A stretch of DNA of 64,000 bases from Pseudomonas neustonica (GTDB taxonomy: Bacteria; Pseudomonadota; Gammaproteobacteria; Pseudomonadales; Pseudomonadaceae). The stretch is from the NCBI RefSeq assembly GCF_003797945.1, contig NZ_RKKU01000002.1, positions 1 to 64,000 of the forward strand, written 5' to 3'. The translations under genes were made by a program, and so were the position numbers. The notes under the pieces were generated by a model, which had not been told where the DNA came from, ran no database searches, and worked only from the letters and a program-made list of their open reading frames with translations. Numbering within the stretch: the first letter of the stretch is position 1; each line of letters opens with the position of its first letter. Below are positions 17,451 through 27,440 of this stretch, one piece after another.

Positions 17451-18404
17451 ATGAAGTCGACTGAACTGCGCATCCTGTTTGCCGGCACGCCCGAATTCGC
17501 TGCAGCACACCTGCAAGCCCTGATTGACGCCGGACTGAACATTGTCGGCGTGTATACCCAGCCGGACCGGCCAGCGGGGCGCGGCCACAAACTGGCGATG
17601 AGCGCAGTCAAGCAACTGGCGCAACAACACGCACTACCGGTATACCAGCCAGAAAAGCTGCGTAGCGCCGAGGCCCAGCAGGAACTGGCCGCGCTCAAGC
17701 CCGACCTGATGGTGGTCGTCGCCTACGGGCTGATTCTGCCGCAGGCGGTGCTGGATATTCCGCGTTTGGGCTGTATCAACAGCCATGCCTCGCTGCTGCC
17801 ACGCTGGCGCGGTGCTGCGCCCATTCAACGCGCGATCGAAGCGGGCGATAGCCAGTCGGGGGTCACCGTCATGCAAATGGAGGCCGGCCTGGATACCGGC
17901 CCCATGCTGCTCAAGGTAACCACCCCCATCAGCCCCGCCGATACCGGCGGCAGTCTGCACGACCGGCTTGCCGAACTGGGGCCACCGGCGGTACTGCAAG
18001 CGATAGATGGACTGGCTGCCGGTAGCCTCATGGCAGAGGTGCAGGACGATGCGCTCGCTACCTACGCGCATAAACTGAACAAGCAGGCCGCTGCTATCGA
18101 TTGGCAACGCAGTGCCACTGAGCTGGACTGCCTGATCCGCGCCTTTAACCCCTGGCCTCTGGCGCATGCCGGCCTGGACGGTAAACCACTCAAGATCTGG
18201 GCAGCACAAGCGGCTGAAGGCAAAGGCCAACCCGGTGAAGTGCTGAAATGCAGCAAAGAAGGCCTGCTGGTTGCCTGCGGCGAACAGGCACTACTGCTGA
18301 CCCGTCTGCAATTGCCCGGCGGCAAACCGCTCGCTTTCAGTGATCTGTACAACGCCCGCCGCGACCAGTTTGCTCCCGGCTTGCTGTTGAGTAACGGTCT
18401 GTGA
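17451..18404 (+). CDS. fmt: Methionyl-tRNA formyltransferase
   Basis: A 317-residue enzyme that formylates initiator Met-tRNA using 10-formyltetrahydrofolate. [12 protein letters not shown] opens the formyltransferase domain; [21 protein letters not shown] contains the catalytic Asn-x-His and the [11 protein letters not shown] signature; [17 protein letters not shown] holds the catalytic Asp. A C-terminal OB-like tRNA-binding domain follows. The ATG at 17451 is chosen because an upstream in-frame start would overlap the terminator hairpin. It overlaps rsmB by 4 bp (GTGA). Confidence 0.97.
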   Translation: MKSTELRILFAGTPEFAAAHLQALIDAGLNIVGVYTQPDRPAGRGHKLAMSAVKQLAQQHALPVYQPEKLRSAEAQQELAALKPDLMVVVAYGLILPQAVLDIPRLGCINSHASLLPRWRGAAPIQRAIEAGDSQSGVTVMQMEAGLDTGPMLLKVTTPISPADTGGSLHDRLAELGPPAVLQAIDGLAAGSLMAEVQDDALATYAHKLNKQAAAIDWQRSATELDCLIRAFNPWPLAHAGLDGKPLKIWAAQAAEGKGQPGEVLKCSKEGLLVACGEQALLLTRLQLPGGKPLAFSDLYNARRDQFAPGLLLSNGL

Positions 18405-19732
18405 GCCCACGTCTGGCGGCTGCCCGCGCACTCACGGCGGTAATGGCAGGCAAAGCGTCACTGGGCAGTAGCTTGCCCACCCAGCTAAAAGAGGTGGCAG
18501 CGCGTGATCAGGCACTGGTACAGGAGCTGGCCTTTGGCACCGCTCGTTGGTATACACGCCTGGATGCGCTGACCCGCGATCTACTGAATAAGCCCATGAA
18601 GGCAGCCGACCTGGACTTGCAGGCGCTACTGCTGGTGGGGCTCTACCAACTGCTTTACCTGCGTGTGCCAGCTCACGCCGCCATCGCCGCCACGGTGGAA
18701 TGCGCTACCGAGATGGGCAAGCCCTGGGCCAAAGGCATGCTCAACGCGGTTCTGCGCCGCGTACAGCGTGAAAGTGCAGCGCTAATGGCGATCGTCGATC
18801 AGTCACCCTCAGAGCGCGTATCGCATCCCGGCTGGCTGTTCAAACGACTGCAGCGTGCCTGGCCCGAGCAGTTGGACGCCATCACCCACGCCAACAATCT
18901 GCATCCACCCATGACCCTGCGCGTTAATCAACAGCAGGTCAGCCGCGATGACTACCTGCTAGCCTTGCACAACGCTGGCATTGCCGCCACGGCCTGCAAC
19001 TTCAGCACTCTGGGCATTCAGCTAGCGCAAGCCTGCGATGTGCTGCAATTACCGGGCTTTGCCCAAGGCCAGGTCAGCGTGCAGGACGAGGCCGCTCAGT
19101 TGGCTGCGCCCTTGCTGGATCTGCAACCGGGTCAGCGAGTACTCGACGCCTGTTGCGCCCCCGGTGGCAAGACCTGCCAGATGCTGGAGCAGCAGCCAGC
19201 GCTAAGCGAAATGCTGGCTCTGGACCTGGAACCCCAACGCCTGAAGCGCGTGGCGGAGAATCTCCAGCGCCTGCAGTTAACAGCTACGCTGAAGGCAGCA
19301 GATGCACGCGACCTGGCAGACTGGTGGGATGGCACGCCATTCCAGCGTATCCTGCTGGACGCGCCCTGCTCGGCGACCGGCGTGATTCGCCGCCATCCCG
19401 ATATCAAGTTGACGCGCAAGGCGGCTGATATCAGCGCACTGGCCAGTCTGCAGGGCGAGATATTGGACCAACTGTGGCAAACATTGGCGGTCGGCGGAAT
19501 TCTGGTTTATGCCACCTGTTCTGTGCTACCCGAGGAGAATACCCAGGTGATCGAAGCTTTTCTCGCACGCCAGCCCGGAGCAAGGGCGTTGGATATCGCC
19601 GCCGACTACGGCATTGCACAACCCTGTGGCCGCCAGTTGCTGCCGCAGGCTGACGGGCACGACGGCTTTTATCTGGCCAAGCTGGTCAAACTGTCCGCCA
19701 GCCCGGCTGCGACCAGGCAGGAGTCTGCTTAA
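18401..19732 (+). CDS. rsmB: 16S rRNA (cytosine-967-C5)-methyltransferase
   Basis: A 443-residue SAM-dependent RNA methyltransferase (formerly Sun/Fmu). An N-terminal NusB-like RNA-binding domain covers about residues 1-140. The catalytic domain has [16 protein letters not shown] (SAM binding), [17 protein letters not shown] (motif IV with the PC Cys) and [12 protein letters not shown] (motif VI TC Cys); these are the two conserved catalytic cysteines of m5C methyltransferases. Translation starts at a GTG overlapping the fmt stop, and its TAA overlaps the trkA ATG by one base. Confidence 0.96.
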   Translation: MSPRLAAARALTAVMAGKASLGSSLPTQLKEVAARDQALVQELAFGTARWYTRLDALTRDLLNKPMKAADLDLQALLLVGLYQLLYLRVPAHAAIAATVECATEMGKPWAKGMLNAVLRRVQRESAALMAIVDQSPSERVSHPGWLFKRLQRAWPEQLDAITHANNLHPPMTLRVNQQQVSRDDYLLALHNAGIAATACNFSTLGIQLAQACDVLQLPGFAQGQVSVQDEAAQLAAPLLDLQPGQRVLDACCAPGGKTCQMLEQQPALSEMLALDLEPQRLKRVAENLQRLQLTATLKAADARDLADWWDGTPFQRILLDAPCSATGVIRRHPDIKLTRKAADISALASLQGEILDQLWQTLAVGGILVYATCSVLPEENTQVIEAFLARQPGARALDIAADYGIAQPCGRQLLPQADGHDGFYLAKLVKLSASPAATRQESA

Positions 19733-21105
19733 TGAAGATCATCATTCTCGGCGCGGGGCAGGTCGGTGGCAGTCTTGCCGCGCAACTGGCGAGTGAAGCC
19801 AACGACATCACCGTCATCGACACCGATGCTGTAAGGCTACGCGAGCTGGGCGATCGTCTGGATATCCGTACGGTGCAGGGCAAGGGCTCCTTCCCGACTA
19901 TTCTGCGTCAGGCTGGCGCCGACGACGCCGATATGCTGATTGCCGTGACCAGTAGCGACGAAACCAACATGATCGCCTGTCAGGTCGCCTATACCCTGTT
20001 CCGCACACCGACCAAGATCGCCCGCGTGCGCGAATCCGCTTACCTCACGCGTGGCGGACTCTTCCACAATGAGGCCGTGCCTATCGACGTGCTGATCAGC
20101 CCGGAACAGGTGGTCACCAATTACGTCAAACGTCTGATCGAAACCCCCGGCGCACTGCAGGTGCTCGACTTTGCAGAGGGCAAGGCGCAGTTGGTCGCGG
20201 TACGCGCCTACTATGGCGGCCCGCTGGTTGGTCAGGAGCTACGTTTCCTGCGTCAGCATATGCCGGGCGTGGATACACGGGTTGCCGCTATCTTCCGCAA
20301 GGACCGCCCCATTATCCCCAAGGGCGATACCATCATCGAGGCCGATGACGAGGTGTTTTTCATCGCCGCCACGCGGGATATTCGCGCGGTCATGAGCGAA
20401 TTGCGCCGCGTCGAGAAAACCCACAAGCGGGTCGTGATCGCGGGCGGTGGCAACATCGGTGAACGCCTCGCCGAGGCGATTGAAAATCGTTATCAGGTCA
20501 AAATCATCGAAGCCAGCAAAGCCCGCGCCGACTACCTGTCACAGAATCTTGATCGCGCCATAGTGCTGCACGGTAGCGCCTCCGACCGTGAGCTACTGAT
20601 TGAAGAAAACATCGAGGAAGTCGATATTTTCTGCGCCGTGACCAACGATGACGAGGCCAACATCATGTCCTCGATGCTGGCCAAGCGCCTGGGGGCACGC
20701 AAGGTGATGACGCTGATCAACAATCCAGCCTACGTCGATCTGGTACAGGGCGGCGAGATCGACATTGCCATCTCCCCGTCGCAAACCACCATTGGCACGC
20801 TGCTGACGCATGTGCGCCGCGGCGACATCGTCAATGTCTACTCCCTGCGCCGCGGGGCAGCCGAAGCCATTGAGGCGGTAGCCCATGGCGACGCACGTTC
20901 GTCCAAGGTGGTGGGCAAGGCGATCGGCCAGATTGATCTGCCACCGGGCACCACCATCGGCGCGATCGTACGCGATGATGAGGTACTGATCGCCCACGAC
21001 TCTACGGTCATCGAGTCAGACGATCACGTGATCCTCTTTGTGATCGATAAAAAACACATCCGTGATGTCGAGCGCCTGTTCCAGGTCGGCCTGACATTCT
21101 TCTGA
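19732..21105 (+). CDS. trkA: Trk potassium uptake regulatory NAD-binding protein
   Basis: A 457-residue peripheral membrane protein gating potassium uptake through TrkH. It holds two tandem RCK modules: [14 protein letters not shown] followed by VIDTD in the first, and [17 protein letters not shown] in the second, each with the Rossmann GxGxxG. Each Rossmann domain is followed by a TrkA_C domain. Length is typical. It is followed 13 bp later by trkH, giving a complete Trk pair, whereas in P. aeruginosa trkH is elsewhere on the chromosome. Confidence 0.97.
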   Translation: MKIIILGAGQVGGSLAAQLASEANDITVIDTDAVRLRELGDRLDIRTVQGKGSFPTILRQAGADDADMLIAVTSSDETNMIACQVAYTLFRTPTKIARVRESAYLTRGGLFHNEAVPIDVLISPEQVVTNYVKRLIETPGALQVLDFAEGKAQLVAVRAYYGGPLVGQELRFLRQHMPGVDTRVAAIFRKDRPIIPKGDTIIEADDEVFFIAATRDIRAVMSELRRVEKTHKRVVIAGGGNIGERLAEAIENRYQVKIIEASKARADYLSQNLDRAIVLHGSASDRELLIEENIEEVDIFCAVTNDDEANIMSSMLAKRLGARKVMTLINNPAYVDLVQGGEIDIAISPSQTTIGTLLTHVRRGDIVNVYSLRRGAAEAIEAVAHGDARSSKVVGKAIGQIDLPPGTTIGAIVRDDEVLIAHDSTVIESDDHVILFVIDKKHIRDVERLFQVGLTFF

Positions 21106-21118
21106 GGTAAGCAGCTGC

Positions 21119-22567
21119 ATGCAGTATCCCCAGATACAACGCATCATCGGCATTCTATTGATGCTGTTTTCTACCAGCATGTTGCCGGCGGCGGGCGTTG
21201 GTCTCTATTACAACGAACCGGCGATGCAGGCCTTTCTCAGCGGCTTTCTGATCACCATGGTGGCAGGCGCGCTGATCTGGCTGCCCGTGCGTGGTCGTCG
21301 CAACGAGTTGCGTACCCGTGACGGTTACCTGATTACCGTCCTCTTTTGGCTGGTACTGGGGTTGTTCGGTGCGGTGCCATTGTGGCTGCTGGAGATGCCC
21401 GATCTGAGCGTGGCCGATGCTGTGTTCGAGTCTTTCTCCGGCCTGACGACCACGGGCGCCACCGTGATTACCGGGCTGGATACACTGCCCCGCGCTCTGC
21501 TGTATTACCGCCAGCAGCTGCAGTGGTTTGGCGGCATGGGGATCATCGTCTTGGCGGTGGCGATTCTACCCATGCTTGGCGTGGGCGGTATGCAGCTATA
21601 CCGTGCCGAAATGCCCGGCCCCTTGAAGGAAAACAAGCTGACGCCGCGTATCGCCGAGACCGCCAAGGTACTCTGGTACATCTACGCGGGTCTGACCCTG
21701 GCCTGCGCGCTGGCTTACTGGGCGGCGGGCATGGACCTGTTTAACGCCATAGGTCACAGCTTCTCGACGGTCGCCATCGGCGGCTTCTCGACCCATGACG
21801 CCAGCATCGGCTACTACAACAGTCCGCTGATCGAGGGTATCTGCATCCTGTTCATGCTGATCTCCGGCATCAACTTCGCTCTGCATTTTCTGGCCTGGCG
21901 CTTTCGCTCGCTGAAGAACTACTGGCAGGACCCCGAGTGCAGGGCCTATGTGTTGATTTTGTTTGGGCTCTTTGTGGTCTGTACCGCCGTGCTGATTCAC
22001 TTTCAGCACCACGATGTCTGGACCTCAATTCGCTACGCCGCCTTTGAAACCGTCTCCATCGCAACGACCACCGGCTTTGGCGTAACCGACTTCTCCACCT
22101 GGCCCACTTTGCTGCCTTACCTGCTGCTATACGCGAGTTTCATTGGCGCCTGCGCTGGCTCAACCGGCGGCGGCATGAAGGTTATTCGGGTGTTGCTGCT
22201 GTACAAGCAAGGCTCGCGCGAAACCAAGCGGCTGCTGCATCCGCACGGGGTGTTTCCGGTGAAACTGGGCAACAAACCTGTGCCTGATCGGGTAGTAGAA
22301 GCAGTTTGGGGGTTTTGCGCAGTCTACGTCTTCACCTTTGCCATGCTGTTTCTGCTGCTGCTCGGCACCGGGCTGGACTTTGTCACCGCCTTTTCCGCAC
22401 TGACCGCCTGTATCAACAACCTGGGCCCAGGTCTCGGTGAAGTGGCGGTGCACTACGGCAATCTGGAAGCGTCGGTAAAATGGATATTGACCTTCGCCAT
22501 GCTGCTCGGGCGGCTCGAAGTGTTTACCCTGCTGGTGCTGCTCACTCCCATGTTCTGGCGCCGCTAG
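21119..22567 (+). CDS. trkH: Trk potassium uptake channel subunit
   Basis: A 482-residue polytopic membrane protein with the four repeated MPM (TM-pore-TM) units of the TrkH/KtrB family. Selectivity-filter segments are visible as LTTTGATVITG, STVAIGGFSTHD, TTTGFGVTDF and INNLGPGLGEV, each with the central Gly of the filter. GACAGSTGGGMKVIR is the conserved intramembrane gating-loop region. It mediates K+ uptake driven by the membrane potential and regulated by TrkA. Confidence 0.96.
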   Translation: MQYPQIQRIIGILLMLFSTSMLPAAGVGLYYNEPAMQAFLSGFLITMVAGALIWLPVRGRRNELRTRDGYLITVLFWLVLGLFGAVPLWLLEMPDLSVADAVFESFSGLTTTGATVITGLDTLPRALLYYRQQLQWFGGMGIIVLAVAILPMLGVGGMQLYRAEMPGPLKENKLTPRIAETAKVLWYIYAGLTLACALAYWAAGMDLFNAIGHSFSTVAIGGFSTHDASIGYYNSPLIEGICILFMLISGINFALHFLAWRFRSLKNYWQDPECRAYVLILFGLFVVCTAVLIHFQHHDVWTSIRYAAFETVSIATTTGFGVTDFSTWPTLLPYLLLYASFIGACAGSTGGGMKVIRVLLLYKQGSRETKRLLHPHGVFPVKLGNKPVPDRVVEAVWGFCAVYVFTFAMLFLLLLGTGLDFVTAFSALTACINNLGPGLGEVAVHYGNLEASVKWILTFAMLLGRLEVFTLLVLLTPMFWRR

Positions 22568-22579
22568 GCGCTGGCTGCC

Positions 22580-22888
22580 TCAGGCTTCGTCGAGAAACTG
22601 CATACCAGCGCCTTCGCCAGCGACGATGCGCTGCACCACCATACGCAGCACCGGAGCTTCGAAGGGCATACCTTGCACCTGACCGGTAACCTCGTCACCC
22701 GGCTGCAAAGCCGTCATATTCACATGCTCAACAAAGACGCCCCCATCTGACAGGTCCTTGGTATACGCCAGCAGTTCACCGAAGCTGTCGTGCCAAATTT
22801 TAATCTGCGCCCGCATCGGCGTGCGCGGGTGCTGCCGCTGGTTACTCAATCCATGACCCCCTGATACATCGCGTTCGGGTTTTCCCAA
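22580..22888 (-). CDS. PilZ domain protein
   Basis: A 102-residue single-domain protein. The c-di-GMP-binding motifs of PilZ are visible: RQHPRTPMR near the start (RxxxR) and DLSDGGVFV (D/NxSxxG) after it. It probably works as a c-di-GMP receptor or adaptor. It is convergent with trkH and lies just downstream of the lipid A acyltransferase, as the P. aeruginosa PA0011-PA0012 pair does. The exact start is uncertain; internal starts before the RxxxR motif are possible. Confidence 0.85.
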   Translation of the reverse strand: MGKPERDVSGGHGLSNQRQHPRTPMRAQIKIWHDSFGELLAYTKDLSDGGVFVEHVNMTALQPGDEVTGQVQGMPFEAPVLRMVVQRIVAGEGAGMQFLDEA

Positions 22889-22948
22889 CCGGGCCCTTTA
22901 CGGTGTGGTTGCGTGTATGTCTGCGCGTCGCTCAGCTCAAGCTATGAC

Positions 22949-23836
22949 TTAATACCATCTTTTTTCGCCCGGCGGGCGTTTCTTGAACCGTTTCATGCTC
23001 CACATGTACTGGCTGGGCCAGCGCCGAACATAACCTTCAATAACCGCGCTCATGCAGGCGACCGCCTCATATTCATCACCACTATAGAGTGCCGCGGGCG
23101 CTTCTTCGAGAATCACCTTGAAGCCGCTGTTGTCCGGCAGGCGCAGGCAGTGGAAGAAGATTGCCCTGGCATCGTTACCTTTCAACAGGTTTGGGACAAA
23201 TTTACTGGTCAATGCCTGGGTGGCAAAGAAGGGCACAAAAACGCCACTTTTGACTGCTGGCTCCGGGTCGGCAGGAATTCCCACCGCGCCACCGCGCCGC
23301 ACTTCACGCATCACGCTGATAATACCTTCACGGGTCGAGGCCGCGACCTTATTGCCCAGTTGCGTGCGCTGACGCTGCAGTAACTCATCGACGGCCTTCT
23401 GCTTTGGCGGTCGATAGAAAATGACTGGTTTGGCCCGCGAGCAGTACCAGTGGTTGAGTACCTCCCAGTTACCCAGGTGGCTGGTAATACCTACCACGCC
23501 CTTGCCAGCGGCCAGGGCTTCGGCCAAAAGGTGCTCACCTTCTACCTCTTTAATCAAACCGATGGTTTTGCTCGGCGACCACATCCAGGCGCAGGCACTT
23601 TCTGCCATGCTACGCCCGGTGTCGAGTAGCGTCCGCCGCACCAGCGCATTGAGCTCCGGCTCACTCAGCTCTGGCATACAGTGGCTGAGGTTGATCCGGG
23701 TGACATCCCGCGAACGGTTGGGCAAGATCCACATCAGCCAGCCAACAAAGGCCCCCAGTCCCTGCGCAGCCGAAAATGGCAACAGGGCAAAGAGCTTGAG
23801 AAATCCAATAATGAATGCGCCTTTCAACCGCTCCAC
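22949..23836 (-). CDS. Lipid A biosynthesis lauroyl-type acyltransferase (LpxL/HtrB family)
   Basis: A 295-residue inner-membrane acyltransferase that adds a secondary acyl chain to lipid A. SHLGNWEV contains the HX4E catalytic pair; IPADPEPAVKSGVFVPFF corresponds to the acceptor-binding region; a hydrophobic anchor (FIIGFLKLFALLPFSA) is at the N-terminus. I place the start at GTG 23836, preceded by TTGGAG; the longer frame has no homology. Synteny matches P. aeruginosa PA0011 (HtrB1), reported to act on 2-hydroxylaurate, but acyl specificity cannot be read here. Confidence 0.88.
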   Translation of the reverse strand: MERLKGAFIIGFLKLFALLPFSAAQGLGAFVGWLMWILPNRSRDVTRINLSHCMPELSEPELNALVRRTLLDTGRSMAESACAWMWSPSKTIGLIKEVEGEHLLAEALAAGKGVVGITSHLGNWEVLNHWYCSRAKPVIFYRPPKQKAVDELLQRQRTQLGNKVAASTREGIISVMREVRRGGAVGIPADPEPAVKSGVFVPFFATQALTSKFVPNLLKGNDARAIFFHCLRLPDNSGFKVILEEAPAALYSGDEYEAVACMSAVIEGYVRRWPSQYMWSMKRFKKRPPGEKRWY

Positions 23837-23901
23837 TGCAACGCTCCAAGCAAAAATGAAAGCAATATTGTAAGTCGCCCAAGGCGACAGAGCGAGCGAG
23901 G

Positions 23902-24498
23902 CTAGTCTGCCCCGCGCAAAGCATTGTAGCGAAAGCACTCGGTCACGTGATCCATCACCATACCGGTGGCCTGCATGAAGGCATAACAGATAGTCGGCCC
24001 CACGAAGGTAAACCCGGCCTTTTTCAGTGCCTTGCTCATGGCCTCTGCCGCCAGCGTACTGGTAGGTGCATCGCGCAGGCTGGCCAAATGGTTGATCTGG
24101 GGTGTACCGCCGACAAACTGCCAGAGCCACTCAACCGGGTCGTGCTGCTCACTCAGTACCAACCAGGCCTGGGCATTGCGTCGCGCGCCATAAACTTTCA
24201 GCCGATTGCGAATGATGCCCGCATCCTGCAGCAGCTCCTGCAACTCGGTATCCGTCTGGTTCGCCATAAACCCGGCATCAAAACCGCGATAAATAAGCCG
24301 ATAGTGCGCGCGCTTGCGCAGCACCGTAATCCACGACAGTCCGGCCTGAAAGCCCTCCAGCAGGAGCATCTCGAACAGCTTCTGCGCATCTCGACAGGGC
24401 ACACCCCATTCGTGATCGTGGTACTGCTGATATAAAGGGTCGTCGCCACACCAGCTGCAACGCAGCGGCGCTATCGATCTATCGTTCCGGTGATCCAC
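23902..24498 (-). CDS. tag: DNA-3-methyladenine glycosylase I
   Basis: A 198-residue base-excision repair enzyme that removes N3-methyladenine. CSWCGDDPLYQQYHDHEWGVP opens the protein with the zinc-binding Cys and the conserved YHDxEWG; the zinc site is completed near MVMDHVTEC; FEMLLLEGFQAGLSW holds the conserved Glu; FVGPTICYAFMQATGMV is a further signature. It lies 65 bp upstream of the lipid A acyltransferase on the same strand, the same order as in P. aeruginosa. Confidence 0.97.
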   Translation of the reverse strand: MDHRNDRSIAPLRCSWCGDDPLYQQYHDHEWGVPCRDAQKLFEMLLLEGFQAGLSWITVLRKRAHYRLIYRGFDAGFMANQTDTELQELLQDAGIIRNRLKVYGARRNAQAWLVLSEQHDPVEWLWQFVGGTPQINHLASLRDAPTSTLAAEAMSKALKKAGFTFVGPTICYAFMQATGMVMDHVTECFRYNALRGAD

Positions 24499-24611
24499 AA
24501 AGACTCCTGTATCGCATCAATCACAACATCGACTCCAGAGCTGTTTATACTCCCTATGCGCGCCGTTGCCAAAACGGCCGACTGACTAAGGACTGCATTC
24601 GGGAAACGGCC

Positions 24612-24953
24612 ATGAGTAACGAACTGACGATAACCGACCTCTGTGTTGGCGAAGGCAAGGAGTGCGTCAAAGGCGCACTCATCACCACCCACTACACCGG
24701 GTGGTTGGAGGACGGCAGCGTATTCGACTCGTCACACCAGCGCGGCAAGCCCTTCCAGTGTGTGATCGGTACCGGCCGGGTGATCAAGGGGTGGGATCAG
24801 GGCCTGATGGGCATGCGGGTCGGCGGCAAGCGACGCTTGTCAGTACCCGCGCACCTGGCCTACGGGGAACGATCAGTAGGTGAGCACATCAAAGCCAACA
24901 GCGATCTGCAGTTTGAAATCGAACTACTGGAGGTTCTAACCCGGGATGACTGA
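24612..24953 (+). CDS. FKBP-type peptidyl-prolyl isomerase
   Basis: A 113-residue single-domain FKBP without a signal peptide, so cytoplasmic. Active-site residues are present in HYTGWLEDGSVFDSS (Tyr and Asp), VIKGWDQGLMGMRVGGKRR (Trp core) and LAYGERSVG (Tyr), and the fold closes with LQFEIELLEV. It catalyses cis-trans isomerisation of prolyl bonds. It starts divergently from tag and is followed 36 bp later by the MscS gene. These genes interrupt the tag-glyQ adjacency known from P. aeruginosa. Confidence 0.93.
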   Translation: MSNELTITDLCVGEGKECVKGALITTHYTGWLEDGSVFDSSHQRGKPFQCVIGTGRVIKGWDQGLMGMRVGGKRRLSVPAHLAYGERSVGEHIKANSDLQFEIELLEVLTRDD

Positions 24954-24989
24954 TCCCCGCCACACCACCGCACCGCAGAGGAAGCGCGC

Positions 24990-26003
24990 ATGCCAGACAC
25001 CCTGACATTCAATATGGACGCCGTACTGCAGCGTCTGCTGGAAGAGTGTTACAGCCTGCTGGCGGCGCTACCGCTGTTTCTACTCGCGCTCGTGGTGGTC
25101 GCGGTGTTCTGGCTCCTGGGTAGCTGGCTAGCCCGCCGGCAGGTGCTCGACCGCGTCGCCCAGCGCAACCCTTTCCTGCGTGACCTGACCCGCACCACCA
25201 TACGTTGGGTCATCAGCCTGATCGGTATCCTGATCGCACTGGAAGTCATGAATGCCACCGCACTGGTTGGTGCGGTACTAGGCACCGCCGGGGTCATGGG
25301 GGTGGCGCTCGGCTTCGCCTTCAAGAGCACCATGGAGAACTATCTGGCCGGTATTCTCATGAGCCTGAGGCAACCCTTTTCGCCAAAGGATCATGTCACC
25401 ATTGATGGCAATGAAGGCATTGTGGTCGCGCTGACCTCGCGGGCGACCATTCTTATGACGCTGGACGGCAATCACCTGCGCATCCCCAACGCCTTGGTGT
25501 TCAGCAGTGTCATGCTCAACTACACCCGCAACCCCAGCCGCCGCTTTGCCTTTGATGTTGGTATCGGCGTCAACGAAGATCTGGTACGCGCCCAGCAGAT
25601 TGGCGTCGAGGTCCTCATCGAACTGGAGGGCGTGATGGATACCCCGCCGCCGCGCGCCTATATCACCGCGCTGGGCGACTCCAACGTACAGATTCGCTAT
25701 CAAGCCTGGGTGGACCAGCGCAGTCACGACTTTGCCAGCGTCAAGAGTGAGGGTATCCGCCTGGTCAAACTGGCCCTGGAAGCCGCCGAGATGGATATGC
25801 CTGAACCCATCTACCGCGTGCAACTCAGCGAACGGGGCGCGCCCGCCAAACCGAGTAGCACCGCACCAACAGTGCCGCTGCAGGAAAACATAACCAGCAC
25901 AGTGGATACCCGCGTTCAGGCCGATCTCGACGAGCAGATCGCAGCAGACCAGCGTAAGCGCGGGAGCGAAGACTTGCTTGATCCCAGCGCCCCGAAAGAA
26001 TAA
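24990..26003 (+). CDS. Small-conductance mechanosensitive channel (MscS family)
   Basis: A 337-residue membrane channel. Three hydrophobic segments lie at about residues 20-45, 70-90 and 95-125; the last is the pore helix ALVGAVLGTAGVMGVALGFA, rich in Gly and Ala as in MscS TM3. The beta domain follows with QPFSPKDHVTIDG and a long C-terminal cytoplasmic domain, ending in a polar, acidic tail of about 60 residues. It releases osmolytes on hypo-osmotic shock. It is followed by a terminator. Confidence 0.92.
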   Translation: MPDTLTFNMDAVLQRLLEECYSLLAALPLFLLALVVVAVFWLLGSWLARRQVLDRVAQRNPFLRDLTRTTIRWVISLIGILIALEVMNATALVGAVLGTAGVMGVALGFAFKSTMENYLAGILMSLRQPFSPKDHVTIDGNEGIVVALTSRATILMTLDGNHLRIPNALVFSSVMLNYTRNPSRRFAFDVGIGVNEDLVRAQQIGVEVLIELEGVMDTPPPRAYITALGDSNVQIRYQAWVDQRSHDFASVKSEGIRLVKLALEAAEMDMPEPIYRVQLSERGAPAKPSSTAPTVPLQENITSTVDTRVQADLDEQIAADQRKRGSEDLLDPSAPKE

Positions 26004-26123
26004 GAGGTTGACCGCTACCAGCACAGCCGCTAGATTCGATGACATGAACTGCACACGCGCACTGACAGCTCGAATGATTATTACCGCCATTCCCATATCG
26101 GCGGGCTAGCTACGTGCGCACCC

Positions 26124-26149
26124 AAACCCGCCTCCGAGGCGGGTTTTTT
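26124..26149 (+). terminator. Terminator after the MscS gene
   Basis: A 9-bp stem AAACCCGCC/GGCGGGTTT with a TCCGA loop and a further T run. It separates mscS from the threonine dehydratase gene. Confidence 0.85.
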
Positions 26150-26186
26150 GTACTGTCTTTGAGGTAAAAAAGCGTCAGGAGACAGT

Positions 26187-27284
26187 ATGACAACCGCAGC
26201 ATCCCCCCTCGATAGCGCACAAAGCGCAGACGACGACAGGCAACCCGCACTCCCGGTTGACGTGCGCGTTGCGTCCGCTGATTGTCCCTCCCTGCTGCAA
26301 GCCAGACTCAAGCAGCAGGTTGCCAGCATTCTGTCGGCTCCGGTTTACGACGTCGCCATCGAAACCCCGTTGCAGCCCGCCCAGAGCCTTTCAGCCCAAC
26401 TGGGCAATCAGGTATTGCTCAAGCGCGAAGACCTGCAACCCGTGTTCTCTTTCAAGATCCGCGGTGCCTATACCCGCGTCGCGCGCTTAAGTCCCGAGGC
26501 CAGAGCACGGGGGGTTATCACTGCCTCCGCCGGCAACCACGCCCAGGGCCTGGCGTTGGCGGCGCAGAAACTTGGCATCAAGGCGCTGATTGTCATGCCC
26601 ACCACCACGCCCGCACTCAAGATAGAGGGTGTGCGCTCACGGGGCGCCACTGCGCTGCTGCACGGCGAAGCCTTCCCCGAGGCACTGACCCGTGCATTGC
26701 AACTGGCCGAAGAGCACGGCTACACCTTCGTGCCGCCGTTCGATGACCCAGATGTGATCGCCGGGCAGGGCACCGTCGGCATGGAAGTGCTGCGTCAGCA
26801 GGGCGGCCAGCTCGACGCCATCTTTGTACCCGTGGGCGGCGGCGGTCTGATTGCCGGTATCGCCGCCTACGTGAAGTATCTGCGCCCCGAGATCCGCATC
26901 ATCGGCGTCGAATCGGAGGAGTCCAACTGCCTGCAAGCGGCGCTGGCGGCGGGCAGTCGCGTGGTGCTACCCAAGATCGGACGTTTCGCTGACGGCGTCG
27001 CCGTGGCGCAGGTGGGGGAACACAACTTTGCGCTCTGCCGCCACTACGTGGATGAAGTGATTACTGTCAGCAACGACGACATCTGCGCCGCGGTGCGCGA
27101 CATTTACGACGACACCCGATCCATCACCGAACCCTCTGGCGCACTGGCGGTTGCCGGGCTAAAAGCCTACGTCGCACGCGAAGAGATCACGGATCAGGTG
27201 CTGGTTGCCATCAACTCGGGCGCCAACATCGACTTTGACAGCCTGCGCCATGTGATTGAGCGGGCAGGACAATGCGGCCGATAA
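26187..27284 (+). CDS. ilvA: Threonine ammonia-lyase, catalytic domain only
   Basis: A 365-residue PLP enzyme converting threonine to 2-oxobutyrate, normally the first step of isoleucine synthesis. FSFKIRGAY holds the PLP Lys; SAGNHAQGLA is the substrate-binding loop; VGGGGLIAG binds the PLP phosphate. Biosynthetic IlvA is about 500-515 residues with a C-terminal ACT-like regulatory region for isoleucine; this protein ends right after the catalytic domain (FDSLRHVIERA, then six residues), so that region is absent. A 45-residue low-complexity N-terminal extension is also unusual. It may be a catabolic or feedback-insensitive form. Confidence 0.85.
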   Translation: MTTAASPLDSAQSADDDRQPALPVDVRVASADCPSLLQARLKQQVASILSAPVYDVAIETPLQPAQSLSAQLGNQVLLKREDLQPVFSFKIRGAYTRVARLSPEARARGVITASAGNHAQGLALAAQKLGIKALIVMPTTTPALKIEGVRSRGATALLHGEAFPEALTRALQLAEEHGYTFVPPFDDPDVIAGQGTVGMEVLRQQGGQLDAIFVPVGGGGLIAGIAAYVKYLRPEIRIIGVESEESNCLQAALAAGSRVVLPKIGRFADGVAVAQVGEHNFALCRHYVDEVITVSNDDICAAVRDIYDDTRSITEPSGALAVAGLKAYVAREEITDQVLVAINSGANIDFDSLRHVIERAGQCGR

Positions 27285-27361
27285 GCACCAGCACAGACAA
27301 GGGAGAAGAAAGGCGGAAGACGGGATGAGAAAACAGCAGGGGACAAACGAAGTGCCAATGA

Positions 27362-27418
27362 CTCCGGCCTGAACCGGAGCATGGTAAAGCACACCGTCAC
27401 GGCGCCATCGGACGCCGT
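27362..27418. terminator. Hairpins between convergent genes
   Basis: CTCCGG/CCGGAG (27362-27379, 6-nt loop) and ACGGCG/CGCCGT (27399-27418, 8-nt loop) lie between the convergent ilvA and autotransporter genes. Neither has a clear T run, so their use as terminators is uncertain. Confidence 0.35.
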
Positions 27419-27440
27419 ATCAGGTTATCTGCAAGCGCTA

